A DNA stretch of 64,000 bases, from the NCBI RefSeq assembly GCF_018070025.1, contig NZ_JAGPYQ010000001.1:186001-250000 (forward strand). Direction: 5' to 3'. Both the position numbers and the translations under genes were made by a program. This stretch comes from Streptomyces liliiviolaceus (GTDB lineage: Bacteria > Actinomycetota > Actinomycetes > Streptomycetales > Streptomycetaceae). Shown here in pieces: positions 1 to 7,798 of the stretch (the first letter of the stretch is position 1; each line of letters opens with the position of its first letter). Under the pieces are notes generated by a model that saw nothing but the letters and a program-made list of their open reading frames with translations, had not been told where the DNA came from and ran no database searches.

Positions 1-431
1 GCGGTGTACGACGCCTTGACCGTGAAGCTGGCGGCGTCACGCGTGGCGGAACGGCTGGCGACCTTCTCGGCCTCCTTGCGCTCCTTCGCCTCTTTCTCGG
101 CCTTCTCGGCGGCCTGCTGCTTGGCGACCGCGTCCTTGGCCGCCTGCTTGCGCGCGGCTGCTTCGGCGTCCTTCTTGGCTGTCGCGTCCGCCGCGATGGC
201 CTGGGAGTCGGCCTGCTGAGTCAGAGAGGCGGTCTGCACCTGCGCTTGCGCGCCCGCGGGTATGTCCGCGAGGAGCGTCGCGCCGCTCGCCGTTGCCTCG
301 GCGTCATCGCTCGCCGGTGCGGTGCTGCCCGAGGCAACACCCGTTACAGCGCCGACTGCGGTGACTGCGGTGGCCGAGGCCACTGCGAGCCCACGGACCG
401 AAATCCGGCTCACACGGTTTCCTTCCAGCAT
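1..431 (-). CDS. Secreted SLT-type cell-wall protein, N-terminal part (runs off left edge)
   Basis: Only the first 143 codons are present; the gene continues past base 1. The visible part has a short basic N-terminus, a hydrophobic signal segment rich in Ala/Val/Gly (about residues 13-35), and then a long Ala/Lys/Glu-rich stretch of coiled-coil character made of many KEAE/AAEKA-like words. In Streptomyces this layout, next to phoH, is typical of secreted proteins with a C-terminal transglycosylase (SLT) domain. The catalytic domain lies outside the window, so that function is inferred. Start: ATG at 431 gives the longest form. A GTG six codons later (413) has a GGAAGG ribosome-binding site just upstream and may be the true start. 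Confidence 0.7.
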   Translation of the reverse strand, partial: MLEGNRVSRISVRGLAVASATAVTAVGAVTGVASGSTAPASDDAEATASGATLLADIPAGAQAQVQTASLTQQADSQAIAADATAKKDAEAAARKQAAKDAVAKQQAAEKAEKEAKERKEAEKVASRSATRDAASFTVKASYT

Positions 432-691
432 CGACCGCTACAGGTGACCCTCGCGGACGCAATCTTGCCCCTGGCACTGGCCTCCCAACTGCGGGGTCAC
501 GGGAGGCACGGGCCCGGTGGGCAACTCCCTTGCGGGGAGCGCCGCTTGGTGCGCGGGCGGCATACGACGGCGTTATGGAGTTCTGAGGTTCTTGCTGTGC
601 TGTGCCGCTGGGGGTACAGGTGTGTCGTATGCGGGGCCTGACAGGAGTGAGACTCTGCCGTACCCCGGCGCCGGGTGGCAATTCTGTGCTG

Positions 692-709
692 GGTGTGAAA
701 GCTCACACC
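692..709. promoter_or_regulatory. Perfect palindrome, candidate operator
   Basis: Arms GGTGTGA and TCACACC are separated by AAGC. The site lies about 260 bases upstream of the SLT-type gene start, in its probable promoter region. It resembles a CRP-type TGTGA/TCACA site, but the 4-base spacer is shorter than the 6 of classical sites. The binding protein is unknown. Confidence 0.4.
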
Positions 710-805
710 TCGTTTGCCTCAGAAGTTTTCCGGAAACGAGCGCGCACGACGACGCCGCCCGGCTAGGATCTTCGCCTTTGCCGGACGGCGCCAACTACCG
801 CGCAT

Positions 806-840
806 CCCCCACCCGTCGGACAGACCGGGACGGGTGGGGG
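806..840 (-). terminator. Stem-loop terminator after phoH
   Basis: A perfect 12-base-pair stem (806-817 with 829-840) with an 11-base loop begins 10 bases after the phoH stop codon. There is no T-tract, as is common for Streptomyces terminators. Confidence 0.7.
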
Positions 841-849
841 CAGCCGGGA

Positions 850-2175
850 TCAGATCTGTCCGTCCTCCAGCATTTCGGTCACAAGGGCGGCGATCTGGGA
901 CCGCTCGGACCGGGTGAGGGTGACGTGCGCGAAGAGCGGATGCCCCTTCAGTTTCTCGACGACGGCCACCACTCCGTCGTACCGACCGACCCTGAGGTTG
1001 TCCCGCTGGGCCACGTCATGGGTCAGGATCACCCGTGAATTCGATCCGATTCGGGACAGAACGGTCAACAGGACGTTCCGTTCGAGGGATTGCGCCTCGT
1101 CCACGATCACGAACGCGTCGTGGAGCGAGCGGCCCCGGATGTGCGTGAGCGGCAGGACCTCCAGCATGCCGCGCGCGGTGATCTCCTCGATGACCTCGCG
1201 GCTGGTGACCGCGGAGAGGGTGTCGAAGACCGCCTGCGCCCAGGGGCCCATCTTCTCGGACTCGGAACCGGGCAGATAGCCCAGCTCCTGCCCGCCGACC
1301 GCGTACAGCGGCCGGAAGACCATCACCTTCTGGTGCTGGCGCCGTTCGAGCACGGCCTCCAGGCCCGCGCACAGGGCGAGCGCCGACTTTCCTGTGCCGG
1401 CCCGGCCGCCCATCGACACGATCCCGATGTCCGGGTCGAGGAGCAGATCCAGCGCGATGCGCTGCTCCGCGCTGCGGCCCTTGATGCCGAAGGCCTCCCT
1501 GTCCCCGCGTACGAGCCGGACGTTGCCCTCGGCCGTCACACGGCCCAGCGCCTTGCCGCGCTCGGACTGGATCATCAGACCCGTGTGGACGGGGAAGTCG
1601 GACGCCTCGGGGACGTACAGGCTCTCCTGGTCGAAGAGGAGGTCCACCTGCTCGCCCGAGAGCGTCAGTTCGGACATTCCGGTCCAGCCGGAGGAGCCTG
1701 TGATGGCGAGTTCCGCCCGGTACTCCTCGGCGAGGAGCCCGACCGAGGAGGCCTTGATCCGCAGCGGGAGGTCCTTCGACACGACCGTGACGTCGAAACC
1801 CTCCGCCTGCAGATTGCGGGCGACCGCGAGGATGCGGGAGTCGTTGTCCCCCAGGCGGTAGCCGCTCGGCAGCACGCTGGGGTCCGAGTGATTGAGCTCG
1901 ACACGGACCGTCCCGCCCAACTCCCCCGTGGGGATGGGGGCGTCGAGACGGCCATATTTCACCCGGAACTCGTCGAGCAGACGCAGGGCCTGCCGGGCGA
2001 AGTAGCCGAGCTCGGGATGGTGCCGCTTGGCCTCCAATTCCGTGACCACGACGATCGGCAGCACTACTTCGTGCTCGTCGAAGCGGTTCATGGCGTGCGG
2101 GTCGGCCAGCAGGACGCTGGTGTCGAGAACATAGGTGCGCCGGTCTGGCATACGGCGCTTTGTGCTGGTCACCAC
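850..2175 (-). CDS. phoH: PhoH-family protein, PIN domain plus ATPase (PhoH2 type)
   Basis: A 441-residue cytoplasmic protein with an N-terminal PIN-type RNase domain (VLDTSVLL with a key Asp near residue 18, GDNDSRI near 109-115) and a C-terminal PhoH ATPase domain (Walker A GRAGTGKS at about 257-264, then the VIVDEAQS Walker B). This is the PhoH2 arrangement, in which related proteins act as ATP-dependent RNA helicase/RNases. The start was placed at GTG 2175, giving the VVTSTKRR beginning seen in relatives; ATG 2151 is an alternative. The reading frame stays open for about 80 further codons upstream, but that part has no conserved look. The gene lies downstream of the cis-prenyltransferase on the same strand with a 339-base gap, so it is probably transcribed separately. 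Confidence 0.93.
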   Translation of the reverse strand: MVTSTKRRMPDRRTYVLDTSVLLADPHAMNRFDEHEVVLPIVVVTELEAKRHHPELGYFARQALRLLDEFRVKYGRLDAPIPTGELGGTVRVELNHSDPSVLPSGYRLGDNDSRILAVARNLQAEGFDVTVVSKDLPLRIKASSVGLLAEEYRAELAITGSSGWTGMSELTLSGEQVDLLFDQESLYVPEASDFPVHTGLMIQSERGKALGRVTAEGNVRLVRGDREAFGIKGRSAEQRIALDLLLDPDIGIVSMGGRAGTGKSALALCAGLEAVLERRQHQKVMVFRPLYAVGGQELGYLPGSESEKMGPWAQAVFDTLSAVTSREVIEEITARGMLEVLPLTHIRGRSLHDAFVIVDEAQSLERNVLLTVLSRIGSNSRVILTHDVAQRDNLRVGRYDGVVAVVEKLKGHPLFAHVTLTRSERSQIAALVTEMLEDGQI

Positions 2176-2514
2176 GGAAGGACGTACCCCCTCGGATGAG
2201 GTCGGGGAGCGACGGAGGAGAGGTGGACCGGTTTCCGGCACCGATGCACGGGCCGTGAACCGGCCCTCCGCCTCGTCCGTACTGACCGCACGGTCGCGCT
2301 GGTGCAAAGGGCCTCCCGGGCGGACGGCCCCGTGCCGTCCGCTGAGATCCGACACCCGTGATTCGGGCGTCGACCTGGAGGCTTTATGCCCTCGAACGAG
2401 CCATGCCATGCCAGCACACATGACGGCGCCCTGGTGAACTCCTCATTACTTCCACCCCAAAGGACCAATCCCCGGTCCCGCGGCAGCCCCTGGCGGTGGG
2501 GCCGCCTCGGTCCC
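2176..2514. other. Intergenic region upstream of phoH
   Basis: This gap separates the cis-prenyltransferase stop from the phoH start, both on the minus strand. It should contain the phoH promoter. I see no strong -35/-10 pair, hairpin or repeat that I would mark. Confidence 0.5.
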
Positions 2515-3288
2515 TCATCCGCCGTAGCGCCGGTGGCGGGCCGCGTAGTCGCGCAGGGCGCGCAGGAAGTCGACCTTGCGGAAGGCCGGCCAGAAGACCT
2601 CACAGAAGTAGTACTCGGAGTGGGCCGTCTGCCAGAGCATGAATCCGGACAGCCGCTGCTCGCCGCTCGTACGGATCACGAGGTCGGGGTCGGGCTGGTC
2701 GCTGGTGTAGAGGTGCTTGCCGATCATGTCGACGCTGACGTCCTCGGCGAGTTTCTCCAACGAGGTGCCCTTGTCGGCGTGGTCGAGGATCATCGAGCGC
2801 ACGGCGTCGGCGATCTCCTGCCGGCCGCCGTAGCCGATGGCGACGTTGACCAGTATTCCGCCGACGTGCGCGGTGGACTCCTCGGCCTCCTTCAGGACGG
2901 TCTGCATCCGCGAGGGCAGGATGTCCGGCGTGCCGACGTGGTGCACGCGCCAGCGGCCGTCGGCGGCGAGGGAACTCACGACGTTCTCGATGATGCCGAG
3001 CAGCGGTACGAGTTCTTCCTCCGGGCGGTCGAAGTTGTCCGTGGACAACAGCCAGAGGGTGACGACCTCGACGTCGGTCTCGGAGCACCAGCCGAGGAAT
3101 TCCTCGATCTTGTGCGCTCCGGCCCGGTGCCCCTGGGCGGCGGTGCTGCCGGCGGCCTTCGCCCAGCGCCGGTTGCCGTCCATGATGACCCCGATGTGCT
3201 TGGGCACCTGGTCGTGGTCAAGGTGGCCTTCCACCCTGCGTGCATAGAACCTGACCAGCAAGCGGCGCAGGTTGTCGCGCAGGTTCAC
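2515..3288 (-). CDS. Isoprenyl (cis-prenyl) transferase
   Basis: A 257-residue enzyme of the UppS family, which condenses isopentenyl diphosphate with an allylic diphosphate to make Z-prenyl chains. Visible family motifs are IMDGNRRWAK (catalytic Asp37) and RTSGEQRLS (206-214, diphosphate binding), followed by the EYYFCEVFWP segment. Length matches the family. Its place beside phoH matches the M. tuberculosis short-chain enzyme (Rv1086, Z,E-farnesyl diphosphate synthase) rather than the long-chain undecaprenyl/decaprenyl synthase usually next to recO. A short-chain product is therefore a fair inference, but chain length cannot be read from the sequence. Start MNLRDNLRRL is typical for actinobacteria. 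Confidence 0.9.
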   Translation of the reverse strand: MNLRDNLRRLLVRFYARRVEGHLDHDQVPKHIGVIMDGNRRWAKAAGSTAAQGHRAGAHKIEEFLGWCSETDVEVVTLWLLSTDNFDRPEEELVPLLGIIENVVSSLAADGRWRVHHVGTPDILPSRMQTVLKEAEESTAHVGGILVNVAIGYGGRQEIADAVRSMILDHADKGTSLEKLAEDVSVDMIGKHLYTSDQPDPDLVIRTSGEQRLSGFMLWQTAHSEYYFCEVFWPAFRKVDFLRALRDYAARHRRYGG

Positions 3289-3401
3289 GTTTTCGTCAGC
3301 CCCTCCGTGCAGATGGCAGTCCCCGAGGGCGACACCCTACCCCCGCCGGAGCGGCTCTCCCCCTAGGGGTGCAAGGGCTCCCGGCCGATGGACGGGCCGT
3401 G

Positions 3402-3475
3402 GCGCGGACCGGAAGTGGACCGGAAGCGGACCGATGGGCGGACCGGGAGCGGGCCCGGAGCGGACCGGTGAGCAG
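3402..3475. repeat. Degenerate tandem repeat with GGACCGG core
   Basis: GCGGACCGG/GTGGACCGG words recur roughly every 11-14 bases, five to six times, with AAG, GAG or TGG spacers. The array lies in the leader or promoter region of the cis-prenyltransferase. Function unknown; it may simply be slippage-prone DNA. Confidence 0.55.
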
Positions 3476-3546
3476 GACGGGAGCGAGGGCGCCCGGTTCG
3501 GTACGAGGGCTGCTCCGGGGCGTACGCCCGGCGTGTGTCGGGGCAC

Positions 3547-3589
3547 AAAAAAACGGGCCGGTCCGTGGGGGGGGAGACGGACCGGCCCG
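3547..3589 (-). terminator. Strong intrinsic terminator, no recognised gene upstream
   Basis: A perfect 13-base-pair stem (3554-3566 with 3577-3589, CGGGCCGGTCCGT arms) with a 10-base loop is followed, on the minus strand, by seven T residues (plus-strand A tract 3547-3553). It lies 260 bases upstream of the cis-prenyltransferase start. It may end a small RNA or act as an attenuator of that gene. Confidence 0.75.
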
Positions 3590-3729
3590 AGGGGGGGTTT
3601 CCACCATAACCCTTCGTAAGTGATGTCGCGCGCATCGGCGTGCCACAACTACTCTCCGGAGTCGGCCGACACCGTCTGAGTGGGAGTGGAAGCGTTCATT
3701 CAGTGGCAGATCATGGCCGATTCCCAGCT

Positions 3730-3759
3730 AATTCGAAGGAGATCGAGGAGAATTCGAAG
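3730..3759. repeat. Pair of AATTCGAAG direct repeats 21 bases apart
   Basis: AATTCGAAG occurs at 3730-3738 and again at 3751-3759, each containing the TTCGAA palindrome. The 21-base spacing equals two DNA turns, which suits two regulator dimers on one face. It lies upstream of the minus-strand terminator at 3.55 kb, so it could govern whatever RNA ends there. Confidence 0.4.
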
Positions 3760-4211
3760 AGAACCAGGGGGTTCGCACGAGGATATGGGGTGTCGACCCG
3801 TCCGTCTCGGACGTACGCCCCAAGAGTGACGCGGCCGGGTGACGACCGCCCCCGCCCCGGGAATCAAGGGGAGTGGCGGGCACCGCGCAGCCCCCTCCGC
3901 AGCGCGGTGCCGTCCCGCGCAGCTTTGCTGACGCGAATTGCCTTGGTCCGAACTTACGGGACCCCGAAGAGCGGAATGAGCCAATCGGCATAACGATGTG
4001 GAAACTCTGTGTGCGTTTCAGGGATTTTTGCAGCCACCCCACCCGGCCCCCGGAGGCAGTTGGCGCTATTTGCTCCGTCTTGAGTGTTTACAGCAGATAA
4101 TTTCCCTCACACATGGGTTGCTCACCATTTGCCCGGATGTGAACGTCGATTCGTGTGGCCGTCGGCCTCAGCGGCCAGGATCCGACCTACTTCCCGCCTA
4201 GCGTCGCCGCC

Positions 4212-5369
4212 ATGACATCGAGGATCACGAAGGTCACCTGGGCCGAGGCGAGCGCGCGGCGCTACGGGCGTCAACTGCTGCACCTGCCCGCGCGGTCCGG
4301 TACCTCCGTCGCCGCGGTCGCGTCCACGCTGCTCGCCGTGCACGCGCAGGTCCTGTCGGCGGCCGAGCTCTCCCTGGCCCTGCGGCTCGGCGGCGCGACC
4401 CGCCAGGACGTGCGCTCCGCGCTGTGGGAGGACCGGAGCCTGGTGAAGACGTACGGCCCGCGGGGCACGATCCATCTCCTCGCCGCCGACGAACTCCCCT
4501 TCTGGACCGCCGCCCTGACCGCCGTGCCGGGCGGGACGAGCCCGAACCCGGCGGTGCGCATGACCGCCGAACAGGAGGAACAGGTCGTCGCCGCGGTCGG
4601 CGACGCCCTCGACGGACGGCGGCTGACCATCGACGAGCTGTCCGAGGAGGTCGTGGCCCGCACCGGACCGTGGGCCGGGGACCTGGTGATGGAGGCGTTC
4701 CAGGGCAAGTGGCCGCGCTGGCGCCAGGTGATGCACCGCACGGGCCAGTCCGGCGCCCTGTGCTTCGCGCCGAACCGGGGCCGCAAGGCGACGTACACCC
4801 GCCCGCCGCACTTCGACCCGCTCCCCGCCGACGAGGCCCTCGCCACCCTCGTACGCCATTATCTGCGCGCGTACGGTCCCGCGACGCCGCAGCACTTCGC
4901 CAAGTGGGCCGCCGCGCCACGGGGTTGGGCCGCCGCCCTCTTCTCGTCGCTGGCCGCGTCCGGCGGGATCGAGGAGGTCGACTTCGAGGGGACACCGGCC
5001 TGGGTGGTGGCGGGCGACAGGGACTTCCCCACCGAGCCCGTACGGGGCGTGCGGCTCCTCCCCTACTTCGACGCGTACGCCGTCGCCGCCCAGCCGCGTG
5101 AGCGGATGTTCCCAGGCGCCGCCTACCAGCGGGCCCTGGCCGGCGGACAGGCGGGGAACTTTCCCGTGCTGCTCGTCGACGGGGTGGTCGCGGGGGTCTG
5201 GCACCAGCGGCGGCAGGGGAAGCGGACCACGGTGACGGTGGAGCCGCTGGGACGGCTGACCGCCGCGCAGGAGAGGGAACTGGGCGAGCAGGTCGAGCGG
5301 GTGGGCGAGATCCTGGAGGCCGTACCGCAACTGGTGGTGGGGAAGGTGACGGCGGGGGCGCACGCCTGA
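4212..5369 (+). CDS. AlkZ-like winged-helix protein (HTH_42 family), putative DNA glycosylase
   Basis: A 385-residue protein of the winged-helix family formerly called DUF1006, now known to include DNA glycosylases such as AlkZ that remove bulky or cross-linked adducts. After an N-terminal helical part it carries His-Ala-Gln at residues 44-46, at the position of the QxQ catalytic motif of AlkZ, then RQDVRSALWEDRSLVKTYGPRGTIHL, written here only as the family landmark ending near residue 93 (RGTIHLL). The C-terminal half holds the PRWRQVMHRT-type winged-helix segments. The start was placed at ATG 4212; an in-frame GTG at 4155 would add 19 residues of no conserved character. It stands alone on the plus strand between unrelated genes, with no neighbouring biosynthetic cluster. 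Confidence 0.8.
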   Translation: MTSRITKVTWAEASARRYGRQLLHLPARSGTSVAAVASTLLAVHAQVLSAAELSLALRLGGATRQDVRSALWEDRSLVKTYGPRGTIHLLAADELPFWTAALTAVPGGTSPNPAVRMTAEQEEQVVAAVGDALDGRRLTIDELSEEVVARTGPWAGDLVMEAFQGKWPRWRQVMHRTGQSGALCFAPNRGRKATYTRPPHFDPLPADEALATLVRHYLRAYGPATPQHFAKWAAAPRGWAAALFSSLAASGGIEEVDFEGTPAWVVAGDRDFPTEPVRGVRLLPYFDAYAVAAQPRERMFPGAAYQRALAGGQAGNFPVLLVDGVVAGVWHQRRQGKRTTVTVEPLGRLTAAQERELGEQVERVGEILEAVPQLVVGKVTAGAHA

Positions 5370-5405
5370 CCGGCCCGGGCACGGGGCCCGGGAGCACTTG
5401 GTGAC

Positions 5406-7337
5406 CTACTCGCGCCAGGCGCTCTCCCGCAGGAGCCGCAGGCCGTTGAGCCCGACCAGGATCGTGGAGCCCTCGTGGCCGGCGACGCCGAGGGGCAGCG
5501 GCAGATGGCCCGCGAGGTCCCAGACGACCAGGACGCCGATGAACGCACCCGCCAGGCACAGGTTCTGCACGACCAGGCGCCGGGCGCGCCGGGAGAGGGC
5601 GACCGCCCTGGGGACGGCGGTGAGGTCGTCGTGGACGAGTACGGCGTCCGCGGTCTCCAGGGCCAGGTCCGAGCCCGCCCGGCCCATCGCGATGCCGGTG
5701 TGGGCGGCGGCCAGGGCGGGGGCGTCGTTCACCCCGTCGCCGACGAAGAGCACCCGGCCGCCCATTTCCCGTACCGCTTCGGCCTTCTCGTGCGGGAGCA
5801 GGCCGGCGCGTACGCCGTCGGAGGGGATGCCGGTCCGCTCGGCGACGGAGTGCGCTGCCCGCGAGCTGTCGCCGGTGAGGAGTGCGGGCGGGGCTGTGGT
5901 GAGGCGGTTCAGCGCGGTGACGGCCTCGGGGGCGCCGGGGCGGATCCGGTCGGCGAGGAGCAGCCAGCCCGCGCGGACGCCGTCCACGCGCACCACGACC
6001 GCCGTGCCGTCGGTGTCGGGGACCGCCGTCCCCTCACCGAGACGCTCGGGCGAACCGACCGCCACCTCGCGTCCGGCGACGGTCGCGGTGACTCCGCGGC
6101 CGGGTGCGGACCGGAAGTCGTACGCCTCCCCGTGCGTCTCGCCGCGCGGGAGGTCGTGCGCGGCGGCCACGATCGCGCGGGCCAGCGGGTGCTCGCTGCG
6201 GTGCTCGGCGGCGGCCGCGAGGGAGAGCAGCTCGTTCTCCGCGAAGCCGGGCCCGGGCTCAGGCTCGGGGAGGATCTTGACGAGGTGGGGGGTGCCCTCG
6301 GTGAGCGTGCCGGTCTTGTCGTAGGCGATCCGGTCGGTCTGTCCGAGGCGTTCCATCACGACGGCGGACTTGATGAGCACGCCGTGGCGGCCCGCGTTGG
6401 CGATGGCCGACAGGAGCGGCGGCATCGTCGCCAGGACCACCGCGCACGGCGAGGCGACGATCATGAAGGTCATGGCGCGCAGGAGCGCCCCGGTGAGGTC
6501 GGCGCCGAAGGCCAGCGGGACGGCGAAGACGAGGACGGTCGCGGCCACCATGCCGAGCGCGTAGCGGTGTTCGATCCGCTCGACGAAGAGCTGGGTGGGG
6601 GCCTTCGTACGGGACGCCTCCTCGACGAGGGCGACGACCCGCGCGATGACCGTGTCGGAGGGGTCGCGCTCGACGCGGACGCGCAGGGCGCCGGTCCCGT
6701 TCAGGGTCCCGGCGAAGACCTCGTCGCCCGCCGCCTTCGGTACGGGCAGGGGTTCGCCGGTGATGGTCGCCTGGTCGATGTCGCTCGCACCGTCGAGGAC
6801 GCGGCCGTCGGCCGCGACGCGCTCACCGGGGCGTACGAGGATCACGTCGCCGATGGCGAGCGCGGACGCCTCGACGGTCTCCTCCCTCTCCCCCTCGCCC
6901 GCTACCTCCTTCTCTTCCGCCGCGCCGCTCGCGGGGTGCAGCCGGGTGGCCGTGGGGGGTGCCAGACCGAGGAGGCCGCGGACGCTGTCCTCGGTGCGGG
7001 CGGTGGCCAGGGCCTCCATCGCGCCCGAGGTGGCGAAGATGACGATGAGCAGCGCGCCGTCCATGACCTGGCCGATCGAGGCCGCGCCGAGCGCCGCGAC
7101 GATCATCAGCAGGTCGACGTCGAGGGTCTTCGCGCGCAGCGCCCTGAGCCCTTCGAGGGCGGGCTCCCAGCCGCCCGCCAGATAGGCGGCGGCGTACAGC
7201 GGGCCCCACAGCCAGGCGGTCGCGCCGAGCAGGTGGAGCGGGAGCGCGAGCAGGAAGGCCGCCGTGGAGACGGCGGCCCAGCGGGCTTCGGGCAGGGCGA
7301 GGAGACGGGTGTCGGTGGGCTGCACGAGCGCCACCAT
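5406..7337 (-). CDS. P1B-4-type metal-exporting P-type ATPase (CtpJ/CoaT-like)
   Basis: A 643-residue membrane pump. Visible are paired N-terminal membrane helices without a cysteine-rich metal-binding domain, the TGEP actuator motif, the SPC transmembrane metal site (about 296-298), the phosphorylation loop DKTGTLT (about 340-346), SEHPLA, GDGVNDAPAL, and HEGST in the last membrane helix (about 621-625). SPC together with HEGST and no N-terminal metal domain defines the P1B-4 group, which exports Co, Ni or Fe(II). It is transcribed divergently from an NmtR-like sensor, as CtpJ is controlled by NmtR in M. tuberculosis. The start was placed at ATG 7337, because the longer ATG at 7349 lies inside the candidate operator and the probable -10 (TATTCA). 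Confidence 0.88.
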   Translation of the reverse strand: MVALVQPTDTRLLALPEARWAAVSTAAFLLALPLHLLGATAWLWGPLYAAAYLAGGWEPALEGLRALRAKTLDVDLLMIVAALGAASIGQVMDGALLIVIFATSGAMEALATARTEDSVRGLLGLAPPTATRLHPASGAAEEKEVAGEGEREETVEASALAIGDVILVRPGERVAADGRVLDGASDIDQATITGEPLPVPKAAGDEVFAGTLNGTGALRVRVERDPSDTVIARVVALVEEASRTKAPTQLFVERIEHRYALGMVAATVLVFAVPLAFGADLTGALLRAMTFMIVASPCAVVLATMPPLLSAIANAGRHGVLIKSAVVMERLGQTDRIAYDKTGTLTEGTPHLVKILPEPEPGPGFAENELLSLAAAAEHRSEHPLARAIVAAAHDLPRGETHGEAYDFRSAPGRGVTATVAGREVAVGSPERLGEGTAVPDTDGTAVVVRVDGVRAGWLLLADRIRPGAPEAVTALNRLTTAPPALLTGDSSRAAHSVAERTGIPSDGVRAGLLPHEKAEAVREMGGRVLFVGDGVNDAPALAAAHTGIAMGRAGSDLALETADAVLVHDDLTAVPRAVALSRRARRLVVQNLCLAGAFIGVLVVWDLAGHLPLPLGVAGHEGSTILVGLNGLRLLRESAWRE

Positions 7338-7343
7338 ACAGGA

Positions 7344-7367
7344 ACACATGAATACGTCTTCATCTGT
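7344..7367. promoter_or_regulatory. Candidate NmtR operator
   Basis: An imperfect palindrome centred between 7355 and 7356, core ATGAATAC/GTCTTCAT, with weaker symmetry extending to about 12 bases on each side. It lies between the divergent pump and sensor genes and overlaps the likely pump promoter, the expected place for an ArsR/SmtB-family repressor. Confidence 0.6.
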
Positions 7368-7404
7368 GCCGATGGATTTCTCTGGGCCGGCGCGGACGTC
7401 TCGC

Positions 7405-7410
7405 TACGAT
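7405..7410 (+). promoter_or_regulatory. -10 element for a leaderless nmtR transcript
   Basis: TACGAT lies six bases before the ATG at 7417, placing transcription start at or next to the start codon. No ribosome-binding site precedes the ATG. No good -35 is visible. Confidence 0.45.
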
Positions 7411-7416
7411 GTCGGC

Positions 7417-7767
7417 ATGGGTCATGGAGTGGATGCGAAGAGCAGCATCCGCGATCGTCTGGACGCCGTCGGCGCCGCGGACGTCGCGGCGACGCTCCAG
7501 GCCCTGGCCACGCCTTCCCGGCTGCGCATCCTGGCGCGCCTGCGGGAGGGCCCGTGCGCGGTCGGCGAACTCGCCGGAGCGGCCGACCTGGAGCAGTCGG
7601 CGTGCTCCCACCAGCTGCGGCTGCTGCGGAACCTGGGGCTCGTCACGGGAGAGCGGCGCGGACGGTCGATCGTGTACGCGCTGTACGACGACCATGTGGC
7701 GGAGCTGCTGGAGCAGGCGCTGCACCACGTGGAGCATCTGCGGCTGGGGCTGCGGGACGAGGCGTGA
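7417..7767 (+). CDS. nmtR: NmtR-like ArsR/SmtB metal-sensing repressor
   Basis: A 116-residue winged-helix repressor. It begins MGHGVD, matching the MGHG N-terminus that contributes nickel ligands in M. tuberculosis NmtR. It carries the complete alpha-5 metal site Asp91, His93, His104 and His107 (DxH, ten residues, HxxH) at the same residue numbers as I recall for NmtR. The DNA-binding helix contains EQSACSHQLRLLRNLGLV. Metal binding (Ni or Co) should release it from the operator next to the divergent P1B-4 ATPase. Unlike NmtR, the extra C-terminal histidines are missing, so the preferred metal could differ. Confidence 0.88.
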   Translation: MGHGVDAKSSIRDRLDAVGAADVAATLQALATPSRLRILARLREGPCAVGELAGAADLEQSACSHQLRLLRNLGLVTGERRGRSIVYALYDDHVAELLEQALHHVEHLRLGLRDEA

Positions 7768-7798
7768 CCGTCCTGACGTGACCGTCGCGGTGCGCGGG

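Larger units (their letters stand above)
432..849. other. Intergenic region between phoH and the SLT-type gene
   Basis: About 420 bases. It holds the phoH terminator (806-840) and one perfect palindrome (692-709), both listed separately. The promoter and leader of the SLT-type gene must lie here. I looked for the conserved blocks of the c-di-AMP (ydaO) riboswitch that precedes some Streptomyces cell-wall hydrolase genes and did not find them. Reading frames that cross this region on either strand look like non-coding shadows. Confidence 0.6.
3289..4211. other. Long intergenic region (about 920 bases)
   Basis: No convincing protein gene was found between the cis-prenyltransferase start and the AlkZ-like gene. 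The region holds a degenerate GGACCGG tandem repeat (3402-3475), a strong minus-strand terminator (3547-3589), and two direct repeats (3730-3759). It also has an unusually A/T-rich segment from about 3990 to 4140, which includes GATAATTT and probably serves as promoter for the downstream plus-strand gene. An untranslated RNA ending at the terminator is possible. Confidence 0.5.

Noticed and set aside
432..849. Possible c-di-AMP riboswitch upstream of the SLT-type gene
   Set aside because: None of the conserved blocks of the ydaO motif could be found on the minus strand in this stretch.
1090..2199. Long plus-strand frames over phoH, for example 369 codons
   Set aside because: They mirror phoH in high-GC DNA, with His/Arg/Gly-rich composition and no domain signals.
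3640..3993. 117-codon plus-strand frame in the long intergenic region
   Set aside because: No ribosome-binding site, no GC3 bias and no recognisable domain; it crosses the direct repeats and A/T-rich stretch.
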